64,000 nucleotides of DNA from Moanibacter sp964542645 (GTDB lineage: Bacteria; Verrucomicrobiota; Verrucomicrobiia; Opitutales; UBA2987): NCBI GenBank assembly GCA_964542645.1, contig CAZIUG010000008.1, forward strand, positions 372,001-436,000, in the 5' to 3' direction. Within the stretch, counting starts at the first letter, position 1, and every line of letters begins with the position of its first letter. This document shows, one piece after another, positions 27,513 to 36,918 of this stretch. The notes beneath the pieces were generated by a model. The model saw nothing but the letters and a program-made list of their open reading frames with translations. It did not search any database and was not told the DNA's origin. A program made the translations under genes and the position numbers.

Positions 27513-27838
27513 TTTTACATCGTTTCTTAATTTTGATAGGCCAACCAGTCTACTTTTATTGCGAATTCCTGAAGGCTTTGCTTGCTATCGAATGGGTCAT
27601 TTTCAATCCGAGCGGACTCGGAACACGAAAAAGAGTTAGCCGAAGAAAGACAAAAAATATTTCGATGAAATTCATAAATCTTAGATTCCCCTCGGTCTAA
27701 GACCATATTTCTGGTAGCTGAAACAGCCGATCTCCCTAACCGATTGAAAATGCCTTTGATCTATCATTATAAGATCCGAGTATAGGATAATATTAATCTT
27801 CCTATTATTGCCTTGGGGAATCGCCTTTAGCTTCCAAG
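27513..27838. other. leuC-leuD intergenic gap
   Basis: A 326-base AT-rich stretch between leuC and leuD, which normally lie nearly end to end. Two small inverted repeats are seen: CCGAG-CGGA-CTCGG at 27608-27621 and CTTAGA/TCTAAG at 27680-27685/27696-27701. Neither is followed by a U-run on the minus strand. leuD may have its own promoter here. Confidence 0.4.
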
Positions 27839-29245
27839 CTAGAGGCTGAAAATTTTCCTGGCATCATTAACTTGGCCGGTTACAGCTGCAGCCGCTACCA
27901 TGACCGGACTCATCAATATGGTTCTCCCGTCCGGGCTTCCCTGGCGACCTTTGAAGTTTCTATTGCTCGAACTAGCACAAATTTGATCACCCACCAATTT
28001 GTCAGGGTTCATCCCGAGGCACATTGAGCATCCTGCGCCACGCCATTCGAAGCCTGCTTCCCGAAATACATCAGCAATGCCCAATTCCTCAGCCACTGCA
28101 TTCACTCCTTCCGAACCTGGAACTACCAAGGCCCGTACCTTAGACGCCACTTTTTTTCCCTTCAGATACTGGGCCACTTCCTTGAGATCCGACAGCCTGC
28201 TATTCGTACAACTCCCAATGAAGGCTACGTCTACTCGTGTCCCCTCAATAGGGCTGCCAGGTATCAACTTCATATGGTTGAGTGCTTCCTGGGCAGTCGA
28301 CCGTTCTCCCTCTGGCAGGGCTTGAGGGTCTGGTATTTGCTCATCGATAAACATCGACTGTCCTGGATTAAACCCCCAAGTCACGGTGGGACTAATATCT
28401 TCTCCTCTAACATAAACGATGTCATCGTAGTCACAATCCGGATCCGATGAGAGACTTAACCAATGATCCTTGGCCTTATCCCAGTCTTCAACGCTGGGAG
28501 AATAGGGCCGTTTCTCTAAGTATTTGAACGTAGTCTCATCCGGATTCATGTACCCGCAGCGGGCTCCTCCTTCGATGGTCATGTTACATACAGTCATACG
28601 TTCATCCATACTGAAGCGATCGATTACATCACCACCGTACTCATAAGCGTACCCAAGCCCACCGTTCACGCCAAGGGTTCTAATAATATGTAAAATGACA
28701 TCTTTTGCATAAACTCCTGGCCCAAGCAGGCCATCGACATTAATTCGACGTACTTTTAGCTTTCCCATCATCAATGTTTGGGTGGCCAAGATGTCACGAA
28801 TCTGAGTCGTGCCAACGCCGAACGCAATTGCCCCAAACGCACCGTGGGTCGAAGTATGTGAGTCACCACAGGCAATCGTCATGCCGGGCTGCGTTATCCC
28901 TTGTTCGGGTCCGATTACATGAATGATCCCCTGTCCTCCGGATCGTAGGTCAAAAAAGGTGATTCCAAACTCATCACAATTTCGCCTTAGTTCTTTGATC
29001 ATCTGATCAGCTAATACGTCCGAAAACGGCTCAGAGCTCTCATCCGTCGGCACAATGTGATCAACGGTGGCAAAAGTCCGATGGGGAAAACGAACCGGCA
29101 AATCCAACTCCCGGAGCATACCAAACGCCTGAGGACTGGTAACTTCGTGAATGAGGTGGGTTCCGATAAACAGCTGGGCCTGGCCGTTGGCGAACTGCCT
29201 TAACGAATGCGTATCCCATACCTTCTGGAAAAGATTAGAGGCCAT
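27839..29245 (-). CDS. leuC: 3-isopropylmalate dehydratase large subunit
   Basis: A 468-residue aconitase-family enzyme that isomerises 2- to 3-isopropylmalate in leucine synthesis. The [4Fe-4S] ligands are Cys346 in IGSCTNSR and Cys406/Cys409 in GAGCSMCLGMNPD. Other signatures are GDSHTSTHGAFGAIAFGVGTT, GGARCGYMNPDETTF and the N-terminal LFQKVWDTH. Its length is normal. The partner LeuD is encoded next on the same strand. leuA and leuB are not in the window. It lies 55 bases downstream of glnS's far end in the opposite order, that is, after glnS in transcription. Confidence 0.97.
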   Translation of the reverse strand: MASNLFQKVWDTHSLRQFANGQAQLFIGTHLIHEVTSPQAFGMLRELDLPVRFPHRTFATVDHIVPTDESSEPFSDVLADQMIKELRRNCDEFGITFFDLRSGGQGIIHVIGPEQGITQPGMTIACGDSHTSTHGAFGAIAFGVGTTQIRDILATQTLMMGKLKVRRINVDGLLGPGVYAKDVILHIIRTLGVNGGLGYAYEYGGDVIDRFSMDERMTVCNMTIEGGARCGYMNPDETTFKYLEKRPYSPSVEDWDKAKDHWLSLSSDPDCDYDDIVYVRGEDISPTVTWGFNPGQSMFIDEQIPDPQALPEGERSTAQEALNHMKLIPGSPIEGTRVDVAFIGSCTNSRLSDLKEVAQYLKGKKVASKVRALVVPGSEGVNAVAEELGIADVFREAGFEWRGAGCSMCLGMNPDKLVGDQICASSSNRNFKGRQGSPDGRTILMSPVMVAAAAVTGQVNDARKIFSL

Positions 29246-29300
29246 CGATCATTTAGAGTATACGAGGATTAGAAAGGGAATTGGGACGCAACATCGAGTC

Positions 29301-30992
29301 CTAATTCTTTTTTTTGTCTATCTTCTTCCATGAATCACGCAGTAGGACAGTTCGATTAAAAACAAGACTTTTCTCGCTTGAATCTCTCTGGTCCGCACAA
29401 AAGTAGCCAATTCGCTCAAACTGAAAAACACTCCCAGGTGCAGCCTTTGCAAGACTAGGTTCGACTTTGCAATCGACAACTTCAAGCGATTCTGAATTCA
29501 GGTCAGAAATAAAATCCCCATCAGCCTTCTTCGATTCCGGATTTTCACTGTTAAAAAGTCGGTCATATAACCTTACTTCGGCATCCAAGGCGTGGTTCAT
29601 TGAAACCCAATGAATAGTTCCTCTTACTTTTCGGCCATCTGGTGACTGGCCTCCTTTAGTCTCGGGATCATATCGGCAGCGAACCTCCTCAATATCACCA
29701 GTTATATCGTTTTTTACAACTCCGGTACACGTGATGAAGTATCCATAACGTAGCCGCACTTCACGCCCAGGGGAGAGTCGAAAGTACTTTCTCGGAGGAT
29801 CTTCTCTAAAATCATCCCGCTCGATATAAAGGATCCGCGAGAAGGGCACCCTTCGGACTCCTGCAGTAGGATCCTCAGGATTGTTTATCGCCTCTAACTC
29901 GATCACTTCATCTTCGGGGAAATTCTCAATTACGACCCTAAGAGGTCTAAGAACTGCCATCACACGAGGTGCGATCTTGTTGAGGTCATCGCGTACACAA
30001 TGCTCCAAAAGCGAGATCTCGACTATATTGTGTCGTTTTGCCACCCCGACTCTATCACAAAAATCGCGAATTGCTTCCGGCTGATAGCCACGGCGTCTCA
30101 TTCCGGTAAGAGTCGGCATCCTGGGGTCATCCCATCCGTCAACGTGACCTTCCTCTACAAGTTTTAGAAGCCTTCGTTTACTCATTACTGTATAAGTGAG
30201 ATTAAGACGCGCGAATTCAATTTGTTGCGGATGATAGATTTCTAGGGCATCTAAAAACCAGTCATAGAGCGGCCTATGATCCTCGAACTCCAGGGAACAG
30301 ATGGAATGAGTAACCCTCTCAATTGAATCACTCTGGCCATGTGTGAAGTCATACAGGGGATAGATACACCAACTATCCCCTGTCCGATGGTGGCTCTTAT
30401 ACAAAATACGATAGATGACCGGATCGCGAAGATTTAAGTTTGGAGCCGCCATGTCGATTTTTGCCCTTAAAACCCGAGAGCCTTCTTCAAACTCACCCGT
30501 CTTCATCCGTCCAAAAAGATCGAGGTTTTCCTCTACCGTCCGGTTACGGAAGGGACTCTCTTTCCCTGGTTCAGTTAAGGTGCCTCGGTATCTTCTAATC
30601 TCCTCCTGGCCCAGATCACAAACATAGGCCTTGTTTGCCCGGACAAGCTTAAGAGCATATTCGTACAGGGTCTCAAAATAATCGGAGGCAAAATAGAGAT
30701 GTTCCCCCCAATCCCAGCCTAGCCACTTAATATCTTTCTCGATACTCTCAACATACTTTGTTTCCTCCTTCTCTGGGTTAGTGTCATCGAATCTAAGGTG
30801 GCAGACACCGCCGAACTCTCTTGCCACCCCAAAATTTAAGCAAATTGATTTGGCGTGCCCAATGTGAAGGTACCCATTCGGCTCTGGGGGAAACCGTGTC
30901 ACAACCCGTCCGTCCCACTTACCCGTACCCCTGTCATCCGTCACGATTTGACGGATGAAATCCAAAGCAGTACTGGGATCGTCTATGCTCAT
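29301..30992 (-). CDS. glnS: Glutaminyl-tRNA synthetase
   Basis: A 563-residue class I synthetase that charges tRNA-Gln directly. It has RFPPEPNGYLHIGHAKSI (HIGH motif), the specificity segment of the GlnRS subgroup, and VMSKRRL (KMSKS equivalent). The C-terminal anticodon-binding beta-barrels are complete and contain the GlnRS-type VSMNHALDAEVRLYDRLF. GlnRS is patchily distributed in bacteria; many use GltX plus GatCAB instead. It lies 56 bases after gltX on the same strand, so both may be one transcript. Confidence 0.96.
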   Translation of the reverse strand: MSIDDPSTALDFIRQIVTDDRGTGKWDGRVVTRFPPEPNGYLHIGHAKSICLNFGVAREFGGVCHLRFDDTNPEKEETKYVESIEKDIKWLGWDWGEHLYFASDYFETLYEYALKLVRANKAYVCDLGQEEIRRYRGTLTEPGKESPFRNRTVEENLDLFGRMKTGEFEEGSRVLRAKIDMAAPNLNLRDPVIYRILYKSHHRTGDSWCIYPLYDFTHGQSDSIERVTHSICSLEFEDHRPLYDWFLDALEIYHPQQIEFARLNLTYTVMSKRRLLKLVEEGHVDGWDDPRMPTLTGMRRRGYQPEAIRDFCDRVGVAKRHNIVEISLLEHCVRDDLNKIAPRVMAVLRPLRVVIENFPEDEVIELEAINNPEDPTAGVRRVPFSRILYIERDDFREDPPRKYFRLSPGREVRLRYGYFITCTGVVKNDITGDIEEVRCRYDPETKGGQSPDGRKVRGTIHWVSMNHALDAEVRLYDRLFNSENPESKKADGDFISDLNSESLEVVDCKVEPSLAKAAPGSVFQFERIGYFCADQRDSSEKSLVFNRTVLLRDSWKKIDKKKN

Positions 30993-31048
30993 TGATGTAT
31001 AGTTGTATCTAAGTTTCTACAATAAAATCTCTCACTCATCAATCATCT

Positions 31049-32362
31049 CTACTGGGAGCGCATGTCAAGATATCGCCGGATTCGGGCTAAAGTTCTATCT
31101 CGGCCCAAAACTCGAATCAAGGCATAGATTCCGGGACCGGCATTGGTTCCAGAAAGGGCCAATCGAGTCGGGTGGATGTAGTCCCCTGTGTAGAATCCTT
31201 TGCTCTCAGCTAATTGGTTCAACCTGTTCTCAAGAACCTCCTCACCGAAGTCATCCATCGCCTCAAAAACAGCCAGCAGTTCGCGCAGACGAGAAAGAGA
31301 TCCTTTCTTCCTCATGATTTTCTTTTCTGCCTTTTCCTGAAACGGGAAGTCCTCTCTAAAGAAGGAGAAAACATAAGTTGGAAGTTCCTCGAATGTCCGT
31401 ACTTTTTCCTGACACAACTGAAGGACCATCCTAAGGTAGTCTTCGTCAGTTCCCTCCTCAATAGTCCCACTCCGAATGAGAATCTGTCGAGAAATACTAA
31501 CGAAAGTCTCCAGGGGGAGTTCTCGCAAATGCGCCGAGTTAATGAAAGCAAGTTTCCCTTCATCGAATCGAGCCCCATCTTTGTTGATACCAGGGAAGTC
31601 AAAAAGTTTAATCATCTCTTCTATTGAAAGAACCTCACGGTCGTCTTTGGGAGACCACCCAAGCAAACAAAGATAATTGCGGACCGCGGAGGCTAAAAAC
31701 AGCCGGCTTTCGTAATCACTAACCTGGAAACCCCAATCACGCTTGCTCATCTTCCCGGGCCCATGGGGCTTAAGAATGAGTGGGATGTGAGCAAAAACAG
31801 GAATTTTGGCTCCCAACGCTGCAAACAATTCGGTATGCTTACTCGTATTCGAAAGATGATCCTCACCACGAATCACATGAGTAATTCCCATCGATATATC
31901 ATCAACCACCACGACGAAGTGATAGATCGGCGTACCGTCGGAGCGAAAAATAACAAAGTCTTTTTCCTCTCGTCGTATAACCTTTCCCCGAATCGCGTCA
32001 TCTATTATTTGGTCCTCTCCCGATACTCTGAAGTAAACTGCTCCTTCCTTTTCATAAGCCCTGCCACTATCCCTTAATTTTTCCAGGAAATCCTTATAAA
32101 TTGCTTCACGCTGACTCTGAAAGTAAGGACCTGCATTCCCTCCGACATCAGGGCCTTCATCCCAATTTAAGCCCAGCCATCGCAAATCGTTAAGCAGTTT
32201 TTCGAGGGCCTCAGGGGAATTACGTTCGCGGTCTGTGTCCTCTATTCTTAGGACAAACACCCCACCGGTGTGGCGTGCATAGAGCCAGTTAAAGAGAGCG
32301 GTGCGAGCATTTCCTATATGGAAATGCCCGGTGGGACTCGGCGCGAATCGAACTCTAATCAT
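31049..32362 (-). CDS. gltX: Glutamyl-tRNA synthetase
   Basis: A 437-residue class I synthetase charging tRNA-Glu. FAPSPTGHFHIGNARTALFNWL carries the HIGH-type motif, IEDTDRERN and IRGEDHLSNTSKH follow, and KMSKRDWG is the KMSKS loop. The C-terminal helical anticodon domain is present but short, so the protein is below the usual 465-500 residues. With GlnS next to it, this enzyme need not mischarge tRNA-Gln. It is divergent from the M14 gene across about 125 bases. Confidence 0.95.
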   Translation of the reverse strand: MIRVRFAPSPTGHFHIGNARTALFNWLYARHTGGVFVLRIEDTDRERNSPEALEKLLNDLRWLGLNWDEGPDVGGNAGPYFQSQREAIYKDFLEKLRDSGRAYEKEGAVYFRVSGEDQIIDDAIRGKVIRREEKDFVIFRSDGTPIYHFVVVVDDISMGITHVIRGEDHLSNTSKHTELFAALGAKIPVFAHIPLILKPHGPGKMSKRDWGFQVSDYESRLFLASAVRNYLCLLGWSPKDDREVLSIEEMIKLFDFPGINKDGARFDEGKLAFINSAHLRELPLETFVSISRQILIRSGTIEEGTDEDYLRMVLQLCQEKVRTFEELPTYVFSFFREDFPFQEKAEKKIMRKKGSLSRLRELLAVFEAMDDFGEEVLENRLNQLAESKGFYTGDYIHPTRLALSGTNAGPGIYALIRVLGRDRTLARIRRYLDMRSQ

Positions 32363-32488
32363 TGCGTCAAACGGATAATTGTGTCTGAAAGACCTTAACT
32401 CTCAGACCAAGTTTGGAGACAAGACACCAATACATACGAGCTTATGCTTCAAATGTCAGTTTTATCTTATTTGTAGGAATCGATCGGA

Positions 32489-33244
32489 TTGAAAAGCGAA
32501 ATCTCACAATTCGACGTTCGTCAATACATGAAGGATCTCCAGACGGAAGCGAACCGGTGTCAATTTACAATTCATGAAATGGGATGGATTGGAAGCGATC
32601 CACTCTTGGCGTTGGCGAGAGATGGAACCTCTTCAAATAGATCCCTCTACCTATCGGCTGGAATTCACGGTGACGAGCCAGCCGGCCCGCTGGCTCTTTT
32701 GCGATTACTTAAAGAGGGAGCTTTCCCCCAATCACTCCGTCTTTGTCTATGCCCTCTTCTCAACCCGCTAGGAACAAGAACTGGAACACGTGAGAATGGT
32801 CAGGGACTCGACATTAATCGTGATTATCTTGAGCTAGAAACTCCGGAGGCCAAATATCACTCTCAATGGCTCTCTCAAAATGTAGCTCGTTTTACACTTC
32901 TAATCGCTCTTCACGAAGACTGCGGAGCAGCAGGCTATTACCTTTATGAGCTCAATCGCCACAAGGTCCCCTCTCCAGCCCAGTCCATTCTCAACTCCGT
33001 TTCCCCCATAGTGGGAATAGATCATTCCAGCGTGATCGAAGGGTATCCGGCTGCGGAAAGCGTCCTGCATCCACCTTTAGACTTGGCACTCCGTCCCCAG
33101 TGGCCGGAGTCGTGTTACCTTCTTGCTCACTGTGGCAACCTTGTCTACACCTTCGAGTGTCCCACCAATTGCACCGTTGAAACACGAATCGCGGCTCATA
33201 TCGAAGCGGTCAAAGCCGCGGTCAGCGTATTGGAGAATTACTGA
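32489..33244 (+). CDS. Succinylglutamate desuccinylase/aspartoacylase-type (M14) zinc hydrolase
   Basis: A 251-residue zinc hydrolase of the M14 carboxypeptidase fold. The first zinc motif is GIHGDEPAG (His and Glu), followed by CPLLNPLGTRTGTREN, GLDINRDYLE, a third ligand in ALHEDCG, and a late acidic residue in YTFECPTN. Relatives deacylate N-acyl amino acids or trim peptides. It starts with TTG 32489, which has AGGA ten bases before it; the first in-frame ATG (32528) lacks a ribosome site. It is encoded alone between gltX and the RluA gene. No signal peptide is seen. Confidence 0.85.
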   Translation: MKSEISQFDVRQYMKDLQTEANRCQFTIHEMGWIGSDPLLALARDGTSSNRSLYLSAGIHGDEPAGPLALLRLLKEGAFPQSLRLCLCPLLNPLGTRTGTRENGQGLDINRDYLELETPEAKYHSQWLSQNVARFTLLIALHEDCGAAGYYLYELNRHKVPSPAQSILNSVSPIVGIDHSSVIEGYPAAESVLHPPLDLALRPQWPESCYLLAHCGNLVYTFECPTNCTVETRIAAHIEAVKAAVSVLENY

Positions 33245-33305
33245 GGATAGAAAGTGAGTACTGAATATTGTATTTCTCTGGGAGCACACTCCTCTTATCT
33301 ATTGA

Positions 33306-34112
33306 TCATACCTTATACGCATCAGCTAAATTTTCCTCTAGTTCGCCCTTATCAATCCCCATAGTCTGGCAACAAAATCTCCGCAAGTCCGGAGGGAAGG
33401 GGGCTTTGAATACGCGTGCCCCTTCAGGAAAATCGAACCGTAGCCTGGCTGCATGAATAGCCTGCCTTATCAGAGGAAGCGTTCTCTCCAACCTGTCTGT
33501 CCACCCCTTCTCGATGAATTCGAGATAAAGTGTTTCATCTGGGCCATAGATCTTATCGCCAACTACCCCATGATCCATCCAGAACGCGTGAACACGAATC
33601 TGATGCTTGCGTCCTGTCTCTAACTTAACCTTCGCTAGACAGTAACCGTTCCGATTGATCAGAGGCTCGAATAGACTAACCGCCCTTCGTGTCGATCTTG
33701 ATCGACGAACTGTCTGCCTAATCGCCACCGCACTGTCAGGATCACGGCCAATCGGCTGACTTACCCTAACAGGCTCATTTAGATTTCCTTCTAATACAAC
33801 AAAATAGACCTTATCCACACATCGGCTCTGAAACGCCATCTGAAAACGACGGGCAGCAGGACGACTCTTTGCGAGAAGGACAACACCGCTAGTTTCTCGA
33901 TCCAGGCGACTTATAAGGTGAAGATCCGGGATCCCTGTATAAATCCGGCTGGCCCCTATCAGACTTGAAAAAGGTCCCCTTTTTGAAGGATGGCAGACGA
34001 GCCATCCGGGCTTATCTATGGCGAGAATCTCAGCGTCCTCCTCTAATATCCACGCACGGAAATCCTTAAGATCAATGAGGTCCGGCGTCGGTCCAAATCC
34101 CCCTACAACCAT
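33306..34112 (-). CDS. RluA-family pseudouridine synthase
   Basis: A 268-residue RNA pseudouridine synthase. The catalytic Asp lies in HLISRLDRETSGVVLLAKS, preceded by ILAIDKPGWLVCHPS and followed by YFVVLEGNL and LETGRKHQIRVHAFWMDHGVVGDKIYG, the standard family blocks. No S4 domain precedes the core, so it is the short RluA-like type. Whether it modifies rRNA or tRNA cannot be told. It is convergent with the M14 gene, 61 bases between the stops. Confidence 0.9.
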   Translation of the reverse strand: MVVGGFGPTPDLIDLKDFRAWILEEDAEILAIDKPGWLVCHPSKRGPFSSLIGASRIYTGIPDLHLISRLDRETSGVVLLAKSRPAARRFQMAFQSRCVDKVYFVVLEGNLNEPVRVSQPIGRDPDSAVAIRQTVRRSRSTRRAVSLFEPLINRNGYCLAKVKLETGRKHQIRVHAFWMDHGVVGDKIYGPDETLYLEFIEKGWTDRLERTLPLIRQAIHAARLRFDFPEGARVFKAPFPPDLRRFCCQTMGIDKGELEENLADAYKV

Positions 34113-34172
34113 CGTACGATTTTCTTACAATATCTCAAATTTGTGCCGCTTCTACCCTTAAATAAAAATCCC

Positions 34173-34370
34173 TCATGCTAAAATTAGAGAAAGACCGAGG
34201 GAGGTCACGATCGAAACTACAACAGCAAACACGATCAATAAATAACTCCTCTTAAAAACCATAATGTCGAGAAATCCCTTCTGATCTGCCCCTAAGGTTA
34301 AGGATACGGTTAAAGAAAATTCGAGAAACTCTTTCGTGACAAGGTCTATGATATACAGGTACCGATCCAT
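34173..34370 (-). CDS. Small putative membrane protein
   Basis: A 65-residue frame with a likely membrane helix at its C-terminus (about 42-65: SYLLIVFAVVVSIVTSLGLSLILA). No family is recognised and no clear ribosome site precedes ATG 34370. It lies 60 bases upstream of the RluA gene on the same strand. The single strong hydrophobic segment after a basic residue favours a real tail-anchored miniprotein, but chance cannot be excluded. Confidence 0.35.
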   Translation of the reverse strand: MDRYLYIIDLVTKEFLEFSLTVSLTLGADQKGFLDIMVFKRSYLLIVFAVVVSIVTSLGLSLILA

Positions 34371-34826
34371 TTTTGAGCATCACGGAGATGACTTTGGATT
34401 CATAGAATATACCCCCGAATAGGATATTTGTAGTTAACGTGCCCTCTATACTTGCTACTACAGGAAGAGGAACCTCATCCCTAGATCGATATCCTTATCC
34501 TGTAACTCGATTGAATTTTAAAAAGTCGGCCACATGTTTGGATAGTGTGAATTCTAGAACACAGGGACCTTCGGGGATTGAAGGCTCTTCTTGTACGGCC
34601 CAATGTTACAACTACTACGGCAGTTGATCGGTAAAAGTGTTTTAACGGATCCTTGTTATGCTTGATTTTCCCGCTACAGTGACCATAGTTCGCCTACCTT
34701 CTCTAAGGCTGATGGCACCTGGATTCCATTAAAGACTCGGAGGCTTCAAATCTGGGAACTGGGCACGCAAATACGAGCAATAGGGATAACTTACATCAAA
34801 GAACTTTTCGGGGTTCCGTTCCGGAT
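34371..34826. other. Non-coding stretch before tRNA-Arg
   Basis: About 450 bases with no convincing gene, ending at the tRNA-Arg 5' end. The tRNA promoter should lie in the last 60 bases (a possible -10 near GGGATAACTT at 34780-34790), but I cannot support a full promoter. A frame at 34439-34627 has no family likeness. Confidence 0.4.
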
Positions 34827-34903
34827 GCACCCGTAGCTCAATTGGACAGAGCGCCTGGCTACGGACCAGGAGGTTGGGGGTTCGAGTCCCTCCGGGTGTG
34901 CCA
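34827..34903 (+). tRNA. tRNA-Arg (anticodon ACG)
   Basis: A 77-base cloverleaf: acceptor GCACCCG paired with CGGGTGT (first pair G-U), D arm GTAGCTCAATTGGACAGAG, anticodon stem CCTGG/CCAGG around CTACGGA (ACG at the anticodon), and T arm GGGGG-TTCGAGT-CCCTC. CCA is encoded. The A34 would normally be edited to inosine, reading CGU, CGC and CGA. Confidence 0.96.
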
Positions 34904-35367
34904 ATTTTAACCTGCTAGCTACGATAGTTTTCGTGCTTAATGCGCTCCAGGGATACAGGCGCACCCACTCTGAGCCCTAATTAGAGCTAATTACTAACCA
35001 CTCGAACAGAAGCGTATTTCGCCAATCCCTTAATACCATTGACCCAAAACTTGGACGGAAAAGACATTGTTTTTGAACTTCAACAATGGAATAGTCTTAG
35101 AATACCCCGACAAGAATTGCCACATCGTCCTAAAACCCTTAGTGCCTCAGCGTTCTCTAACCCACAAGTTCTAGCTCACTCAAAACAGGAGAGTTCTTCC
35201 TTTATCCACGGGCGAATTTACAATCGTGATCGCCCCAAACCCTGAAATCCAAAAAGTAAAATCCCTTCATATTGATATCAACGCCTCCCAACTCCCTGCT
35301 AACGTGATGCTCTGAACCTTCCACCCATATTTTCTATCAATAATAACCTATTAGGATCAGACTGTAA
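34904..35367. other. Non-coding stretch after tRNA-Arg
   Basis: About 460 bases between tRNA-Arg and the 3' end of murJ. A 68-codon frame starting with TTG at 35039 has no ribosome site or family likeness and is not called. A tRNA flank is a usual integration site, but I see no integrase or duplicated tRNA end here. Confidence 0.4.
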
Positions 35368-36918
35368 TCAGTATCGCAGTAATCTGCGCATCATCAGCCC
35401 AATCTCACTCGCCTCTTCTAGACGCACTAACCGCAGCAGGAAAAAGTAAACCAGCACAGAGGCGGGAATAATGAAAACTACCGCCACAAAAGAAGCAAAT
35501 TTCAGTGAGGCGATCTGCGAGGAAACCCACATCCATCCGATAGCAGCTAAGATTCCCATTCCTAAGGTGGCGACAGCGATCTTCATCACTGCGAGAAAAG
35601 AAAATGAACTTCCTAACAAAGACACCTTCCGACTAAGAAGGATATGCATGGCCAACGCATGAACCACCATAGCAAAGACATTAGCTAAAGCCAAACCGAT
35701 CATGCCTAATGGCCTGACTAGAATTAGGCTGAGGCTCAGATTGAGAATGAAGTTTACAAAGGCCAGTATAACTGGGGTGCGCATATCCTTGATGGCATGA
35801 AAACCTCGAGTTGAAAGGGCAGCAAAAGCGAAGAATGGGAGTCCCCCGCAATAAGCAGCAAGAACTGGGGTCGTCTTTAGTACGTCGCTTCTTTCAAATG
35901 CTCCCCACTGGAAAAAGAGCTGGAGAATAGGATCCCTCAGTAGAAATAGACCGAGGGCGGCTGGAAAAGTAATAGCAAGAACCAGACGGATACTCTGATG
36001 AAAAGTTTCTGAAAACCTCGCCACCTCTCCCTTTACAGCGTTTCGGACTAAATCAGGAAAAGATACAGTGGTAACCGCGATCACAAACATACCCAATGGC
36101 AGTTCAATCAACCGATTGGCAAGATAGAGGATTGCAACCGCTTCATCGCTCAGCCAAAAGGCGATCAAGCGTGAGACAAGGAAATTAATCTGGATGATAG
36201 CCGCACCTAGAACCCCAGGGACGAATAGACTCATCATCTCCTTTAAACGATCGGATCCCCTCAGATCGAAACGGAGACGAACCCCCTCTCGCCGCAATGC
36301 ATAGGTGGGGATAACGATCTGAATAAGCCCGCCAAAAAGCACCCCTGCACACAAATAGAGAACTCTCTCATGGGGATTTTCGGCTAGAAAGTACCCGAAG
36401 AACCCGATCGCGATAATCATAGAAAGGTTGAGCCAAACCTGAGAAAGCGCAGCCACCGTGAAACGTCGGAGAATATTGAGAGCAGCGCCCAGAATCGCGG
36501 CCACACAAACGAACAACAAATAGGGGAGCAAGAGAATGGTCAGCTCAGCCGACAGATACCAGCGTTCTAATAACCCGGGATACCGCATCACTTGGAGAGC
36601 AAGGAAAGATCCAATGGGAACTAAAACTAGCAGCAGAACTGCTAATCTCGTCAGAACTTTATTGAGGAATTGATGCGCTTCCTCCCGGCTCTTCTTCTCT
36701 AACTCCTCCGAATATATCGGCACGAAAGCCGAAGTAAGGGCCCCTTCCCCAAGTAGTCGTCGGAACAAATTCGGTATGGTAAACGCTATTAGAAAGGCGG
36801 AGCTTAAAGCAGTCGCTCCAAGACTGGCAAAGATGATAACATCCCTCACCAGGCCTAGTATCCGAGAAACAAATGTCGCCGCAGCGACGATAGAGATATT
36901 AGCTAGCCTATTTACCAT
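35368..36918 (-). CDS. murJ: Lipid II flippase MurJ (MviN family)
   Basis: A 516-residue inner-membrane protein of the MOP superfamily with about 14 helices. It starts SIVAAATFVSRILGLVRDVIIFASLGA and has FRRLLGEGALTSAFVPIYSE, both hallmark MurJ segments with the essential Arg residues. It flips lipid-linked peptidoglycan precursor across the inner membrane. The length is normal. It starts at ATG 36918 and is monocistronic as far as can be seen, with over 600 bases of non-coding DNA upstream. Confidence 0.95.
   Translation of the reverse strand: MVNRLANISIVAAATFVSRILGLVRDVIIFASLGATALSSAFLIAFTIPNLFRRLLGEGALTSAFVPIYSEELEKKSREEAHQFLNKVLTRLAVLLLVLVPIGSFLALQVMRYPGLLERWYLSAELTILLLPYLLFVCVAAILGAALNILRRFTVAALSQVWLNLSMIIAIGFFGYFLAENPHERVLYLCAGVLFGGLIQIVIPTYALRREGVRLRFDLRGSDRLKEMMSLFVPGVLGAAIIQINFLVSRLIAFWLSDEAVAILYLANRLIELPLGMFVIAVTTVSFPDLVRNAVKGEVARFSETFHQSIRLVLAITFPAALGLFLLRDPILQLFFQWGAFERSDVLKTTPVLAAYCGGLPFFAFAALSTRGFHAIKDMRTPVILAFVNFILNLSLSLILVRPLGMIGLALANVFAMVVHALAMHILLSRKVSLLGSSFSFLAVMKIAVATLGMGILAAIGWMWVSSQIASLKFASFVAVVFIIPASVLVYFFLLRLVRLEEASEIGLMMRRLLRY

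Noticed and set aside
34827..34903. tRNA-Arg as an integration site for a mobile element
   Set aside because: No integrase, no direct repeat of the tRNA 3' end and core genes on both sides.
35039..35245. 68-codon frame after tRNA-Arg
   Set aside because: TTG start without ribosome site and low-complexity polar composition.
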